DNA from: Benincasa hispida
Taxonomy: Eukaryota > Streptophyta > Magnoliopsida > Cucurbitales > Cucurbitaceae
DNA length: 64,000 nt
Reading direction: 5' to 3'
Assembly (NCBI RefSeq): GCF_009727055.1
Contig: NC_052351.1
Span: 53,291,604 to 53,355,603, forward strand
The number at the start of each line of letters is the position of its first letter. Position 1 is the first letter of the stretch. The notes under the pieces are model-generated. The model worked only from the letters and a program-made list of their open reading frames with translations. It had not been told where the DNA came from and searched no databases. The position numbers and the translations under genes are program-made. Shown here piece after piece: positions 11,442 through 22,585 of this stretch.

Positions 11442-12714
11442 TCATTGCTTTCTTAAAAGACAACAGATCATCGACCTCATCATTTGAATGACGTTTTGGG
11501 CTTCAGTCAAACCCATGTAGCAATCCGGTGGGTTCATAACCCTCTCACTATGTCGAGGCAATCTCAACTCTTGAGCTGGTTGACTAGATGTTCTGACCTT
11601 AACAACTCCTGTTGATCTTTCAACCTGTTCAACAACTCCTATTGATCTTTCAACTTGTTCAACAATTCCTGTTGATCTTTCAACCTGTTCAACAACTTCT
11701 GTTGATCTTTCAACCTGTTCAACAACTCTTGTTGAACCCTCAGCAGTCAGTCTCATTAGAGATCTCACGCAAAACGAGCTTACTTCGTGGCTTATGATCC
11801 CTCATGTGGTCTTCTTCCAAGAATATAGCATTTGTAGAAACAAACATTTTATTCTCACTCAGATCATAGAAGTATCCACCTCTTGTTTCCTTGGGGTAGC
11901 CTACAAAGAGGCAAACCTTCAAATGCGGTTCCAACTTCTTTGGGTTAGTCACTAGCACATATGCCGGACAACCCCAAATCCTGAAGTGGCGTAAACTACC
12001 TTTATGACCTCTCCATAACTCAAAAGATGTTTCAGAAACAATTTTCGAGTGAATGTTGTTCAGGATATAACATGAAGTCTCCACTGCAAAACCCCAAAAC
12101 AAGTTTGGAAGATGAGCATAACTCACCATAGACCGAACCATGTCTAACAATGTTCAGTTTCTCCTTTCTGATACATCATTCTGCTGAGGTGTACAAGAGG
12201 CCGAGAGTTGGGACGCAATTCCATGTTCTATCATATAGTTTTGGAATTGGAGGTCCATGTACTCTTCACCATGATCAGATCATAGTGTTTTTATCTTTTT
12301 ACCTAACAAGTTTTCAACTTTAGCCTTATACTCCTTGAACTTGTCAAGGGCTTCAGACTTACGTTGCATTAGGTAGAGATACCTAAACCTTGAATAATCA
12401 TCTATGAAAGAGATGAAATATTCATACCCACCTTGAGCTCTAACATTCGTCGAACCACAGAGGTCAGAATGTACAAGCTCCAAGGCTTCCTTGGCTCTAT
12501 TACCTTTTCCAGTAAAAGATTGTTTGGTCATCTTGCCTTCGAGGCATGATTCACATACCGACAAGGAGTTTTCTTCTAAACTCTTTAGAAGTCCAATTTT
12601 TACCAACTTCTCAATCCTATTTAGGTTGATGTGACCTAACCTTAGATGCCAAAGATGGGCATTTTCCTTAGGAGAAACCTTTGGTCTTTTAGCTGTTGTT
12701 GCCATACTGAACAT
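11442..12714 (-). pseudogene. pol: copia integrase with repetitive linker, broken
   Basis: Minus-strand frame 12714-12280 carries the zinc-binding part (HLWHLRLGH ... CESCLEGK) and the start of the catalytic core with HSDLCGS and FIDDYSRF. A frame change follows. The PQQN / E part of the D-D-E centre lies near 12190-12150, and the C-terminal part continues in 12150-11740 (ILNNIHSKIVSETSFELWRG, WGCPAYVLVTNPKKLEP, GYPKETRGGYFYD). A third open piece (11768-11442) forms the linker to reverse transcriptase and holds 10-residue repeats. Integrase inserts the DNA copy into the genome. Frameshifts and stops make this copy non-functional. Confidence 0.85.
11611..11730 (-). repeat. Four 30-bp tandem repeats in the copia pol linker
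   Basis: Plus-strand units start at 11611, 11641, 11671 and 11701, each close to GTTGATCTTTCAACCTGTTC plus ten more bases, with one to four differences per unit. Partial units flank both sides. Because 30 is divisible by three, the frame is kept and the minus strand reads repeats of the type STxVVEQVER. Confidence 0.92.
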
Positions 12715-12949
12715 TTAAGTGATAAACAAGGTTTTTTTGACTAACGACCTTAGTACATATAAATTACTTTCCATTGAACCATAACCAATCTCCGTTTCAT
12801 TCTTGAAAATAAACACTTTATTCTAAAAAAAGGAGATGGTATACCCTTGTTCAATGAGACAAGAAACCGAGATTAAGTTCCTCGTAATATGAGGTACTAC
12901 GAAAACATTATCTAGTAACAGATAACGTTTCTTGTCAACAAATAACTTT

Positions 12950-13656
12950 AGCCTGCCTATAGCAACAGTTGAAATAACCTCACCAGTGCCGACTCATAGA
13001 GTCATCTCTCTCTGTGACAACCTTTTCCAGGAACTGAATCCTTGGTAAGAAGAACTGACATGATTGGTAGCACCCGAATCAAAGATCCAGACAGAAACAT
13101 CATTCTCTACCAAACACGTCTCCAAGACCAATAAATCAGATTTATTGTCTTTCGTCCTCTTTTGGAGATTAGTGGGATTAGTGTCAAAACAACTGACACT
13201 ACTGGTTTTGTCATCCATCCCTTTATGCTCGACAAGTAAGAACTGACTTTCAAATAAATCTTACTACAAGTCCATGATCTCACGTGCAATGGCCATGTTC
13301 TCAACCTTTTTGGCCAAAACATCAAGTATGTTAGCTAAAATGTGAAGTCGGGCCAATAAATTAGCCTTCATCCACACCTCATATGCATTACAAAAACTTC
13401 ACGGTGCATCAAGGGTCGGAACTTGAGGACACTTCTTAACCATGACAAATTCGAGGTTGTTTGCCACGAAATACGTTTTACACGATTCTTTCCACTGTAT
13501 GTAATTGGTCATATTAAAGGCACTAAACGGAAATACTAACGAGTTGTTAAAAAGAAAAACACATTGACCTATGTTAGGTTTTAAGCAAATACCCATTGTA
13601 AAACAAACAACATCCAATAAGGTTTTAGCAAAACTAATATGAACCCCGTGTGACAT
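12950..13656 (-). pseudogene. copia gag end and protease, badly truncated
   Basis: The minus-strand frame 13218-12994 carries the aspartic protease start, VWIFDSGATNHVSSS, with the catalytic DSG triplet; this enzyme would cut the polyprotein. Upstream, 13656-13399 carries a gag N-terminal segment with NYIQWKESCKTYFVANNLEF and KKCPQVP, where the full gag at 19.1 kb has NYATWKSNLNTIL. Between them the bulk of gag, including the zinc knuckle, is missing or unrecognisable. Gag has thus shrunk to about 350 bp from the usual 800 or so. Confidence 0.75.
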
Positions 13657-15044
13657 CTAGTTTCGTAATTACGCTTCACAGGTTTAGGACAAAAGCCGTC
13701 GAAGGGTGGTCAATATCCCTCCTCTGAATTGAGAAGTTCTCAACCAGTCATTAATACCAGAACAACTCTTGCTCCTATAACGACTAGCCATCATTGATTT
13801 GGCCAAGAGGTCATCTTACTTAACAATCTCCCGTAAGTGTGACACACCATTTTAGGCACTAGAGATCCACCCCAAGTAGCCAATCCGAAGGGAAAAAATC
13901 CATTTAGGGCAAAACCTAAAGCGACCCTATCCATTTCTGGAGTTCACCTTGATCTTGACCAACTGCACAAAACCCATCCGAAGGGGGACGCTCCCAGGGC
14001 ACCACGAGGTAGTACAGAATGCTCTCAGGGTGTGAACCAATGATAGAGACCATAGGACATGTTGACACACCCCTTTCACCCACTTACTATAAACACTCTT
14101 TCTGTCCACCTTGATATTGACTCATGCAAACACTATCCGAAGGGGGATGCTCCCAGGGCACCAAAGGCCAAGTACGAATCTCACGGTGTGAACATACAGG
14201 GAGAAACGTGAGTGGAATCATAGACATATCAGATACATCTCTTCCTCCCATTGAGTATTTTATAAGCTAGGGTTTAGTTTACTTAGAAAAGACATGACTA
14301 AGGATTTTAACTAAGTGACTTTTAGGTTTGCTCAAGAGTAACTTTTACCTTGGATAGTTAAACAACTTTTGATCATCATCCATTAAACTCTTTAACGGAG
14401 TCTTTGACCAAATTGTTGCATGCTTGTTGAAAATCTATCTAATTCACCTTTCCAGGTAGGTTCACAGGTAGGGGTGTTACATTTTCGTCAACTTAAGAAC
14501 CTCAACCTAGCCAGAACCCGCCTTAGACAAAAGGTCCCTTATAGATAGATTTAAAACAAATTTAATCATTTTTGCCAACCAATTTAATCCTATTAAATTG
14601 ATTTTAAAAGATTAATCTAGGTTATTAAATTTTTTTAGAACCATTTGAACTTAGGTCTATCTCAATCCAATTTTAAAACCTTTTTAAAACAAAATTGAGT
14701 TCACCCTAAGTCTGCATGTAACTCTTTCTTATTGATTTTAGTTCTAATTTCCTTTATAACAATGATAAACAGAAACAACTAAAACCACAATGCTAAGCTA
14801 ACACATGCAAGGCATTCATAACGATTATAAACAGTCTAAGTATCATACTCAATGCATTGTCCATTCATTCCTACTTCTTTTATATAACACTTATACAAAA
14901 CAACAATGAAACAAGCACAACATGCTTCCATCCACCCTTAGACTATAACACTTATAATAAAAGAATGATGCATGATAATGCTCACTACATGCAAAATATA
15001 ACTCTTATATTTCATGATGCATGTGCATGCTTTCAAGCATCCTC
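13657..15044 (-). other. Leader or spacer of the copia element
   Basis: Non-coding stretch between gag and the 5' LTR remnant. It contains two copies of a segment reading GGTGCCCTGGGAGC then TCCCCCTTCGGAT on the minus strand (plus-strand 13977-14011 and 14130-14163), about 153 bp apart. The lower end of the 5' LTR and its primer site are not recognisable here. The rest is AT-rich and I see no gene. Confidence 0.55.
13977..14163 (-). repeat. Two spaced direct copies of a GC-rich 30-odd bp segment
   Basis: Both copies share CCGAAGGGGGA, GCTCCCAGGGCACCA on the plus strand and have similar flanks (CTTGATATTGAC versus CTTGATCTTGACC before them, GGTGTGAAC after them). This indicates an old tandem duplication of about 153 bp. 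Confidence 0.75.
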
Positions 15045-15520
15045 CCACTACGATCGTCTACCTCCAGCGCCTATGCGATTGGGCAACCAACTCTACGCGA
15101 TTGAGTAAATGATTTACCCCATCGCTTAACATTAGCTAAACGATCATTTAGTAAATACTACACGATCGTATAGAAAAATCTACACTATCGCTTAACTAAA
15201 TCCCAACGATCGTTTACCTTAGGCTACACGATACGACCATCTGTAGTAGTTTACAACACTTGCAAATCTCTACAAAGCGAGTTGTATCCGTAGTGTCACC
15301 AGGATCAGGTATCCCACCTTAATCCTTATACTACAGATCTATCTAGCTTATCACTTAAGACATGATCCACTTGTATATCACATATACATGCTTAAGTTTA
15401 CATAAGATAAACATGAAGCTTTGTTTATTGGATATGAGTAAATGTCAGAATGAAATAACAGTAATTTTATTCATAAAACAATGTGCATAATTACAAACAA
15501 TGAGACTCCGGGAGAATTAG
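15045..15520 (-). repeat. Partial 5' LTR of the 7.7-15.5 kb copia element
   Basis: 15231-15520 aligns closely with 9531-9819 in the 3' LTR, so orientation is the same. 15045-15230 holds ACGATCG-type motifs like those near the far end of the 3' LTR, so the middle of this LTR is deleted. At 15520 the match stops before the expected LTR start. Confidence 0.75.
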
Positions 15521-17844
15521 TGTCACACCCCGTCCCAGCCTACTTTTTGAGCCTAGGAAAGGACATGACTGCAACAGTTATCAACTCTTTTATTGACACT
15601 TACTGCCTAATAACTCTTGCGAAAATAACTCTCTGATACCAATGAACAAATTCAACAACCAATTGAATAAGTCAAGGAGGCAAACAACAAATGATTAAGT
15701 AGGCCCATTTTATTACAACAATGTAATGTTCATACAACTCTAAAACTTAATTACAAGTTTACATCAACAACCGTAAAACCCTTCGGAAGTGTAACTGTGG
15801 CTTGTGGTAGACCTTGACCTTAGCAGCACCCTAGAACTCCTCACCTTTCGCTGCCTAGGAAGAAAAACATGAAATAATAGAATGAGCTTCACAAAGCTTA
15901 GTGAGCAGTAAGAAACTTCTAGAGTCTATTTCAACCCATAAATAACAAACATATCATAAATACGAGATTACAATCAAACTTCATTTTTGAACGAGTCTGG
16001 TCTCAACTTCTATCTACAGGCACGGTAGATAGCTAACTGATAACTAATTAGAATGAGTATGCTGTCTACCTACATACATGGTAGATAGTTAACTGTTACT
16101 AAACTTAAACGCTTACTCTTTTGTGTTTCCCTTATGTCTCCTATGTGCACATAGCTCCCCGCGCATGGGCTTAAAAGCTAGGCCCGTCGACCCTCTGACC
16201 ATCCCATACAAGGATTCTCCCACAGGCTCAGGAACTAGACCTCTCGGTCCCCTGACCATCCCGTGAGGTTTTGCTTTCGGGCTCAGGAACTAGGTTTATT
16301 GACCCCCTGACCATCCCGATCACATAATCTTATTCTCATGCTAGGTACTCATTCATAACATAAGCATATAAACTTTACTCTAAAAGATATGCTTTAAGAC
16401 TTAAAGGAAAGTACCACTCACCTTGGTCGTTTAGGAACCTTTCTCTTTTAGAAGTTCCTTGGTCTTCTCAGGCTCCTCTTGAACCCTAAATTCTAGAGTG
16501 AACTTAAAGCTTAAATTACACATAGTTCTAGGCTTTATCTCGAGCTACTTTCTTCTACAAATATGCTCTAAAATGTCTTAGGAAGCTTACCTCAAAATCT
16601 TAGATTAGACCTCATCGTGGTTTGGGCTGGAATCTTAAAAACATCAAGACTGGCCCAAGCTTACCTGATAGCTCGACCCTTTTGTCTTTTCCTCATTCCT
16701 CAGCCCGATTCCTTAGAGCTTCTTCTCTGGCAGACGTACGCTGAAAACTAGACTCTCCTAGCTTTCAAGTGGCTTTTAAATCACTCTAAACGCACGAGTA
16801 TTCTGGGGGAACTCCTCGTCCCAATTTGATGCTACTTTCTGTCCTCTCTGTCCGATAGCATCTCCCCTCTTGGAACCTCTTGACCAACACATGGTCTTGC
16901 TACCAACGCTTACATTCTTCCATCAACGCATAGTCTTCTCCCAATCAGCCTACATACACTCTTCTGAATGTCCTTTGAGGAGAATTTGAGTTATGGTCTG
17001 AAGTCCTTGGCCCTATTTATAGGCATCCAAGATTTCTCTAAGGCCAACATCTCATACTTGGCCGCATGCCCAAGTGTCTTTTCCTTATATTATTACCGCA
17101 ATCTTGCGTCAGCGCAAGCCAAGAGGTCTTGCTCCCCTTTTACCAATGCATAACCCTCAATTTTGCATGTCTTCTTGTGCATCCACCTCATTTTCTTAAG
17201 GTTTAAGACTTCTTTCTAACAAACCACGTGTCCGGATGACGACCTTGAATGTGTCCATCCTTCATATGCATTCATCCTTCATGTGCATCCATCCAACTTC
17301 ATATGCGTTCAACTAGGATAATGACCAACACCCTTTCAACGCATACTACTAGCCTTATCCTATACGCCCACATGCCCTCAGATGTCCAACGCATAGCAAC
17401 CTTTGGGTCCATTTGGTTCTCAACTCAACACCTCAAGGCATAGCTCACCATCACCTAGGTTCTTGCTAACGCATCTCTTATGACCAACGCAACCAACCTC
17501 ATGAAGCTTGTTACCGCAAGCCTTAGCAACGCAAGGACAAAATCACCATGCGTCCACCTTAGCTTATTCCATCGCCTAGCTCATACTTTAGCAAGGCTCC
17601 TGCATCCAACGTATCCATCGCATCCATTGCCGCATGCCATCGTACGCGTCACCCTCAGCCGCATGCCATCGTATAACTCGATGCTCAATGGCATACTTGA
17701 TGCTCATGCTCGATGGCATACTCGATGCTTGATGGCATAATCGATGGTTTTTTGCCTGGTTCAACCATTTTTTAGCATTAGAGGTCCAGTTCGAGAGGTT
17801 TGGGTCGGTTCAAGGCAGTTCAAGCGGTCTAGAAGTGTTTTCGA
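15521..17844 (-). mobile_element. Probable Ty3/gypsy LTR fragment with primer-site-like motif
   Basis: The boundary at 15521 is sharp (TGTCACACCCC). On the minus strand TTGGTATCAGAG (15643-15631) resembles an initiator tRNA-Met primer site. The sequence above it (from 15643 upward) would then be an LTR ending in CA and the piece below it internal DNA. Composition is richer in GC than its neighbours, with repeated GCATGC/ACGCAT words and the phrase CTGACCATCCCG three times at 16197-16317. The upper limit is set only by where copia LTR homology starts at 17845. I infer gypsy from layout. No coding region is seen and the small frames in it are shadows. Confidence 0.5.
17626..17748. repeat. Short GC-rich repeats (GATGGCATACTCGATGC type)
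   Basis: Variants of CTCGATGGCATACTCGATGC and CCGCATGCCATCGTA follow one another. They look like a degenerate minisatellite in the gypsy-like LTR. A similar GC-rich repetitive part sits in the minus-strand gypsy LTR at 34.7-35.1 kb. Confidence 0.65.
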
Positions 17845-18660
17845 GCGGTCCCCTACTAGCTCGTAACGAACTAGCTCTAGAATAACGTGATAAGTTAATT
17901 TGAAACGTTCAAATTAGAATTAAGGGAATTAGTAATTATATGAGATATAATTATGTTTAATTTTAGAATTAAACGGAATAGGAGAATTTATATATTCAAA
18001 TATATAAAGATGGATGTGTTAAAATTAATTTAATATTTGATATTAAATTAATTAAGTTTTATTTAATAATTAATTTATGAAATTAATTAATTTTTCATTT
18101 TAAAAATCAAATAGATTTTTTAAATCAAAATTTTATTTTTAGATAAAATTGAAACATTGAAAAACTAAAACACTTAAATAGAAAAATGGTTTTTTCCATT
18201 ATCCATCTTTGAACTAGCTCACAATGAAGCAATATATTTGCCTTGTCTTCTCCAAGCATGAGCTGCAACTCATGCAACTCTTCTCTTTACATGTTGATTT
18301 GCAATATAATGAAGAGATTAGAGTGAAAATTAGGCATGCAATCTACAAAATTTAAAGAGAAAATTCGGTTTGAAGAAAAGTTCTTCAACAAAGGTTGCTA
18401 TAGTGAGTTTTTCTCCTTCATCCCTTGATTCAAGCTTGTTTTGAGTCCCACAACTCAATCTAAAGCATTAAGAGAATAGTGGGAAAGATCTTAAGGTGGT
18501 CTACAACAAGATATGGAGAAGATAGCAGCTGGAGATGGAGCTTTGAAGAAGTTCTACAAGAGGTATGTCATGAAACCCATTTTTCTGTAGAAGCATGCCT
18601 TATATTATGCCAAAATTAGTGAATTTGAGTGCTTAGATGATCCTTATGCTTCTATTGCAA
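17845..18660 (+). repeat. 5'-truncated LTR of the split copia element
   Basis: The match with the copia LTR at 49.5-51.1 kb starts at GTCCCCTACTAGCTC and runs through ATTAAGGGAATTAGTAATTATATG. It continues with the downstream half found at 63.1-63.5 kb (ACAACTCAATCTAA, ATAGTGGGAAAGATCTTA, AGTGCTTAGATGATCC). The end near 18660 is inferred. No clean primer site follows. Confidence 0.7.
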
Positions 18661-19093
18661 TTGATACAATCCTAAAGCTATCCCCTGGGAGGGTTGTATC
18701 ATGGGGTTCAGAACAACTCAAACTCCAGAAATGGATAGGATTTATTAGGTCGTTTTCCAACCTTGACTTTCCAATTCGGTAGCATCATTGGGGCCGACCT
18801 TTGAGGTCTTAAAATGGAGGATTATACTTACAAAATAACTAAGTGTTAGTAAGTTCTTGATAGAAAACGGTAGCTAAATGACTATCAGAATATGAGTTAT
18901 TCTAGAGATAGTATTTAGTCAAGAATGTCTTGCTTTAGTGAAGGAGTATTTGACTGCCCCATGGTAACACTTATTCTGACTCACAATAGTATCGTTGCAA
19001 AAACAATGAAATTTGGGTACATTATTACTTTGCTAAAACATGATTAAGTTTAAAAGAAATTCACTAATAAAGAATTTTTTTATATTTTTCAGA

Positions 19094-19880
19094 ATGAATA
19101 GTTCATTAATATAATTGTTGGCTTCGGATAAATTAACTGAGGACAATTATGCTACATGGAAATCAAATTTGAACACAATACTGGTGACAGAGGATTTGAG
19201 GTTCGTTTTGACAAAGGAGTGTCCTCCCATCCCTAGCTAAAATGCAAACCGAACTATTCAGGAAGTATATGACAGATGGACGAAGGTGAATGAGAAAGCC
19301 CGTGCCTATATTCTTGCCAGCAGATCTGATGTTTTGGCTAAGAAACACGAAAGCATGTATACTGCCAAAGAGATTATGAAAACTCTACGTGGGATGTTTA
19401 GACAACCGTCCTTCTCCTTGAGGCATGATGCTTTCAAATATATTTACAATTTCGAATGAAAGAAGGGACCTGTATTAGAAAACATGTCCTGGACATGATG
19501 GTCTATTTCAATGTGGTAGAGGTAAACAGAGTTGTCGTAGATTAGAGAAGCCAAGTCGGTTTTATTCTAGAGTCTCTTCCGAAGATCTTCTTGCAATTTC
19601 ACACCAATGCGTTAATGAACAAAATAGAATACAACCTAACTATACTTCTCAATGAGCTGCAGGCTTTTCAATCAATTTTGAAAACAAAAGGACAAGAAGC
19701 AGACGTAAATGTTGCCGTTGCTGAGAAAATAAGATCGTTCTCTAAAGAGCCTGATGTTGCTTCTTCTTCTAAGAATAAGAGTATGTCCTTGAAGAAGAAT
19801 AGGGGGAAGGGAAAAAGAAAACTTCTACTAGTCGCAAAGGCAAGGCCAAATTTGCAGATAAAGGAAAATGTTTCTACTGT
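19094..19880 (+). pseudogene. gag: copia gag, first part (interrupted in its zinc knuckle)
   Basis: From the ATG at 19094 the frame reads LLASDKLTEDNYATWKSNLN, DLRFVLTKECPP and RAYILASRSDVLAKKHESMY. Further on comes an Arg/Lys-rich region and KGKCFYC, the first half of a CCHC zinc knuckle. This is a standard copia nucleocapsid gag, which binds and packages element RNA. At least three in-frame stops (after the first six codons, in PS-stop-NANRT and in NFE-stop-KKG) show it is dead. After the first two Cys the sequence runs into the LTR of the inserted element at 19881. The second half of the knuckle is at 25220. Confidence 0.88.
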
Positions 19881-20532
19881 TGTTGTGCCTACACACTTGA
19901 AATTCTTGAAATGAAAAAGCCAAGATGATGAAGCTGGCCCTTTTTGTTTATCCAAACCGTGATCAACCCAAGTTATTTTGCCCCAAATTAATTTTGGTTG
20001 GTAGAAAACTTGGTCCAAGTTACTCCATGATCTTCCAGCTGATGTGCAACACTTGGATTGATCCACTTTCTTCTGCCTGATGGAAGAGATGTCTTCTGCT
20101 CTGATGGGAAATGAATTTCAGACAAATTAATTTTCTTTCTCTCTCACGTTCTCTTCTCTGTTTGCAGAAAACTCTTGCTAACTCTTTTCTTTCTGATTAT
20201 TTTCATGAGTTTGTCGTAAGAATGAAAAAGAAGAAGAACATGCAATATTGTAAAGAGAAAGAAGAGAAGAAGATCTACACAATGATATATGTGGTTCGGC
20301 AATACAATGCCATCCACGGGAAGGAGAAAATTTTTTATTCAAGAGCTAAGTCAGACTTTTCTTTACAGATCTTGTAGCTTTCTTGTAAGCTTCTGTAAGA
20401 TTGTTTCTAAAAATTGTAAATGATGCATGTTTATACATTTTGTCTGATACAAGTAGTTACATAACAAACTGTAAAGAAAAATGTAAAAGCTATTGCATAT
20501 TAGTTTGAATGCTTGAGCTTATATATACTTCA
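19881..20532 (-). repeat. 3' LTR of the Tnt1-like element
   Basis: It starts TGAAGTATATATAAGC at 20532 on the minus strand, after the tract TTTAAAGTGGAGATT-like purine segment (20545-20533). It aligns with 24607-25219 throughout. Open frames at 19668-20066 (-) and 20111-20377 (+) are inside it and are not genes. Confidence 0.9.
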
Positions 20533-20588
20533 AATCTCCACTTTAAGCTCAATATGCAATCTCTTCTCCTTCCAGATCTGACATGTCT

Positions 20589-22573
20589 TCACCCTTTTTC
20601 AGGAAGCTGGAAGCCGATCTTACCAAGATAGTTAGCGAGCTTGAGCTTTGAAATTGGTTTGGTAAGCATATCAGCGACATTCTCACTTGTATGAATTTTT
20701 AGAACTTCAACTTCACCTTTTTCTATTATGTCCCTTACAAAGTGATATTTAATATCTATGTGTTTGGTCCTTGAGTGGTATTGAGGGTTTTTGGAAAGAT
20801 GAATGGCACTTTGGTTATCATAGTAGATCTTTACTACTATTTGATTGATACCAAAATCCTTCATCAACCCCTTTAACCACAATGCTTCTTTTATTGCCTC
20901 TGATAAAGCCATGTATTCTGCTTTAGTAGTTGATAGTGCTGTGATTGACTGAAGATTTACTTTCCAACATAATAAATTTGGACCATATAAGAATAGATAA
21001 CCTATTAATGATCTTATTTTTTCTTGGTCACCTTCAAAATTTGAATCAACATATCCATATAGCTCTAATTCTGTTTCTTTTGTACTTTGATATGTTAATT
21101 TTGATTGTTTCGACAATATTAAGTAATTTAATATCCATTTTGTTGCTTCCCAGTGCCTTTTCCAAAGTTAGACATGTATCTACTGACAAGAGTAGTACAG
21201 TAGGATAGGTCTCGTCTAGTAGATATCATTAGACACATTAGACTGCGTATTGCTTGGTTGTAAGGAATTAATTGAATTTGAGTCAAATGTTCTATGTCTG
21301 TTTCATTGGGTGAATTTTCTGAAGAAAGTTTAAAATGACTAGCAATAGGTATAGTAACAGGTTTAGCATTAGACATATTGAATCTGTTAATAACCTTTTT
21401 CATAGTAGTTTAATTGACTAATGGTGAGGTTAGAGGAAGCCCTGTCTCTACTTATTTCAATCCCAAGAATATTTTTAGACTAACCCAAGTCCTTCATGTG
21501 AAACTCTCTCTTTAGGAGATCTTTGACATGTTTTAAATCCTCCTTAGATTTCCCAGCTAGTAACATATCATCTACATAGAGTAGTAGATAGACTTTGTCC
21601 TTATAGGTTGTTAAATTAACATAAGAACAAATGTCATATGTACTTCTTTGAAACCCAATACTCTCTATGTAATCATTAAATCTTCTATACCAGCATCTAG
21701 GGGATTGTTTAAGACCATATATAGATTTGTTTAGGAGACAATATAGGTCTTTCTTTCCTCTTTCTTCAAACCCTTTAGGTTGAACCACATAGATAACCTT
21801 TTCTAGATTTCAATGAAAGAAAGTTATTTTAACATCTAATTGATCTAATTCAAGGTTGTACTGAGCAACTAAAGATTGTAGAAGTCTAATAGAGGTTTGT
21901 TTTACTACTGGTAAAAAAATTTCAGAGTAATCTATGCCTTCCCTTTGGGTAAACCCCTTAGCCACTAACCTGCCTTATACCTAGGTTTTTCTTCTTTAGT
22001 AGTACCCTCCTTTGGTTTATATATCCACTTAGAAACAATAGGCTTGCATCCTTTAGGAAGAAGGGCTAGGGTCCAAGTGTTATTGACAGTGAGTGATTCC
22101 ATTTCTTCACACATAGCTTCAATCCAAAACCTAGCATTAGGGCAGTTCACTGCCTCTTCAAAAGTAACAGGTTTCTGGTCATTAGGAGCTATTGTGGCAT
22201 TTAGAACTAGGTTCATGTAATTAGTTTCAGTATACCTAGCTGGAGGAACTATCACTCTTCTTTGTCTATCCCTAGCCAATGAATACTGACTTAAATCAGG
22301 TTGAGTTTTAGTATTCTTAGTAGGCTCATTTGAGTTTTCCTCTTCTTCTTCTTCAGTTTCATTAGGAGGGTTATGACTAGTGGAAGAATCTTTAGGTGTC
22401 TCCACCTCAATTCTAGCAGTACTAGGGCTTTTAGAAACTTCACAGATTGTCTTTTCTTTTTGCATAAACATCTCTTTTTCTCTAAAAGTGACATCCCTGC
22501 TTACAAAAAATCTTTTCTCAATAGGATTCCACATCTTAAAGCCTTTAACACCTTCTGAGAACCCAACAAACAT
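20589..22573 (-). pseudogene. pol: Tnt1-like reverse transcriptase-RNase H with integrase tail
   Basis: The minus-strand frame 22573-21965 holds the integrase C-terminus (KMWNPIEKRFFVSRDVTF), an acidic linker with EEEEE, and the start of reverse transcriptase (EMESLTVNNTWTL, IVSKWIYKPKEG). After a frame break, 21788-21480 continues with LNKSIYGLKQSPRCWYRRF and the catalytic YVDDMLLAG. After a stop, 21403-21128 carries the connection domain. RNase H is the longest intact part (21116-20589): YVDSNFEGD, TKAEYMALSEA and YYDNQSAI give its acidic residues, followed by KIHTSENVADMLTK. The protein ends at the Leu-Pro-rich tail near 20589. At least three breaks exclude activity. Confidence 0.9.
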
Positions 22574-22585
22574 AACTTCACTGCC

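Larger units (their letters stand above)
7713..15520 (-). mobile_element. Decayed long-LTR Ty1/copia element
   Basis: Minus-strand order is a partial 5' LTR (15520 to about 15045), leader, gag, protease, integrase, reverse transcriptase, RNase H, purine tract and 3' LTR (9830 to 7713). This is the copia order (integrase before reverse transcriptase). The 5' LTR lacks its first dozen or so bases, where different sequence (TGTCACACCCC) starts at 15521, and lacks much of its middle. All reading frames are interrupted. The target duplication cannot be tested because the upper end is lost. Confidence 0.85.

Noticed and set aside
11611..11730. Possible CRISPR-like array (30-bp repeats)
   Set aside because: Units are contiguous without spacers, in frame within copia pol, in plant DNA.
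15521..17844. Calling this a complete element with target duplication
   Set aside because: The left flank is a minus-strand copia LTR and the right flank a different, plus-strand LTR. The sides do not join into one locus and no duplication is visible.
19668..20066. 132-codon minus-strand frame spanning gag and LTR
   Set aside because: It crosses the insertion boundary at 19881 and is antisense to gag, so it cannot be an old gene.
20111..20377. 88-codon plus-strand frame
   Set aside because: It is inside the Tnt1-like LTR, and the second LTR carries the same sequence without keeping the frame.
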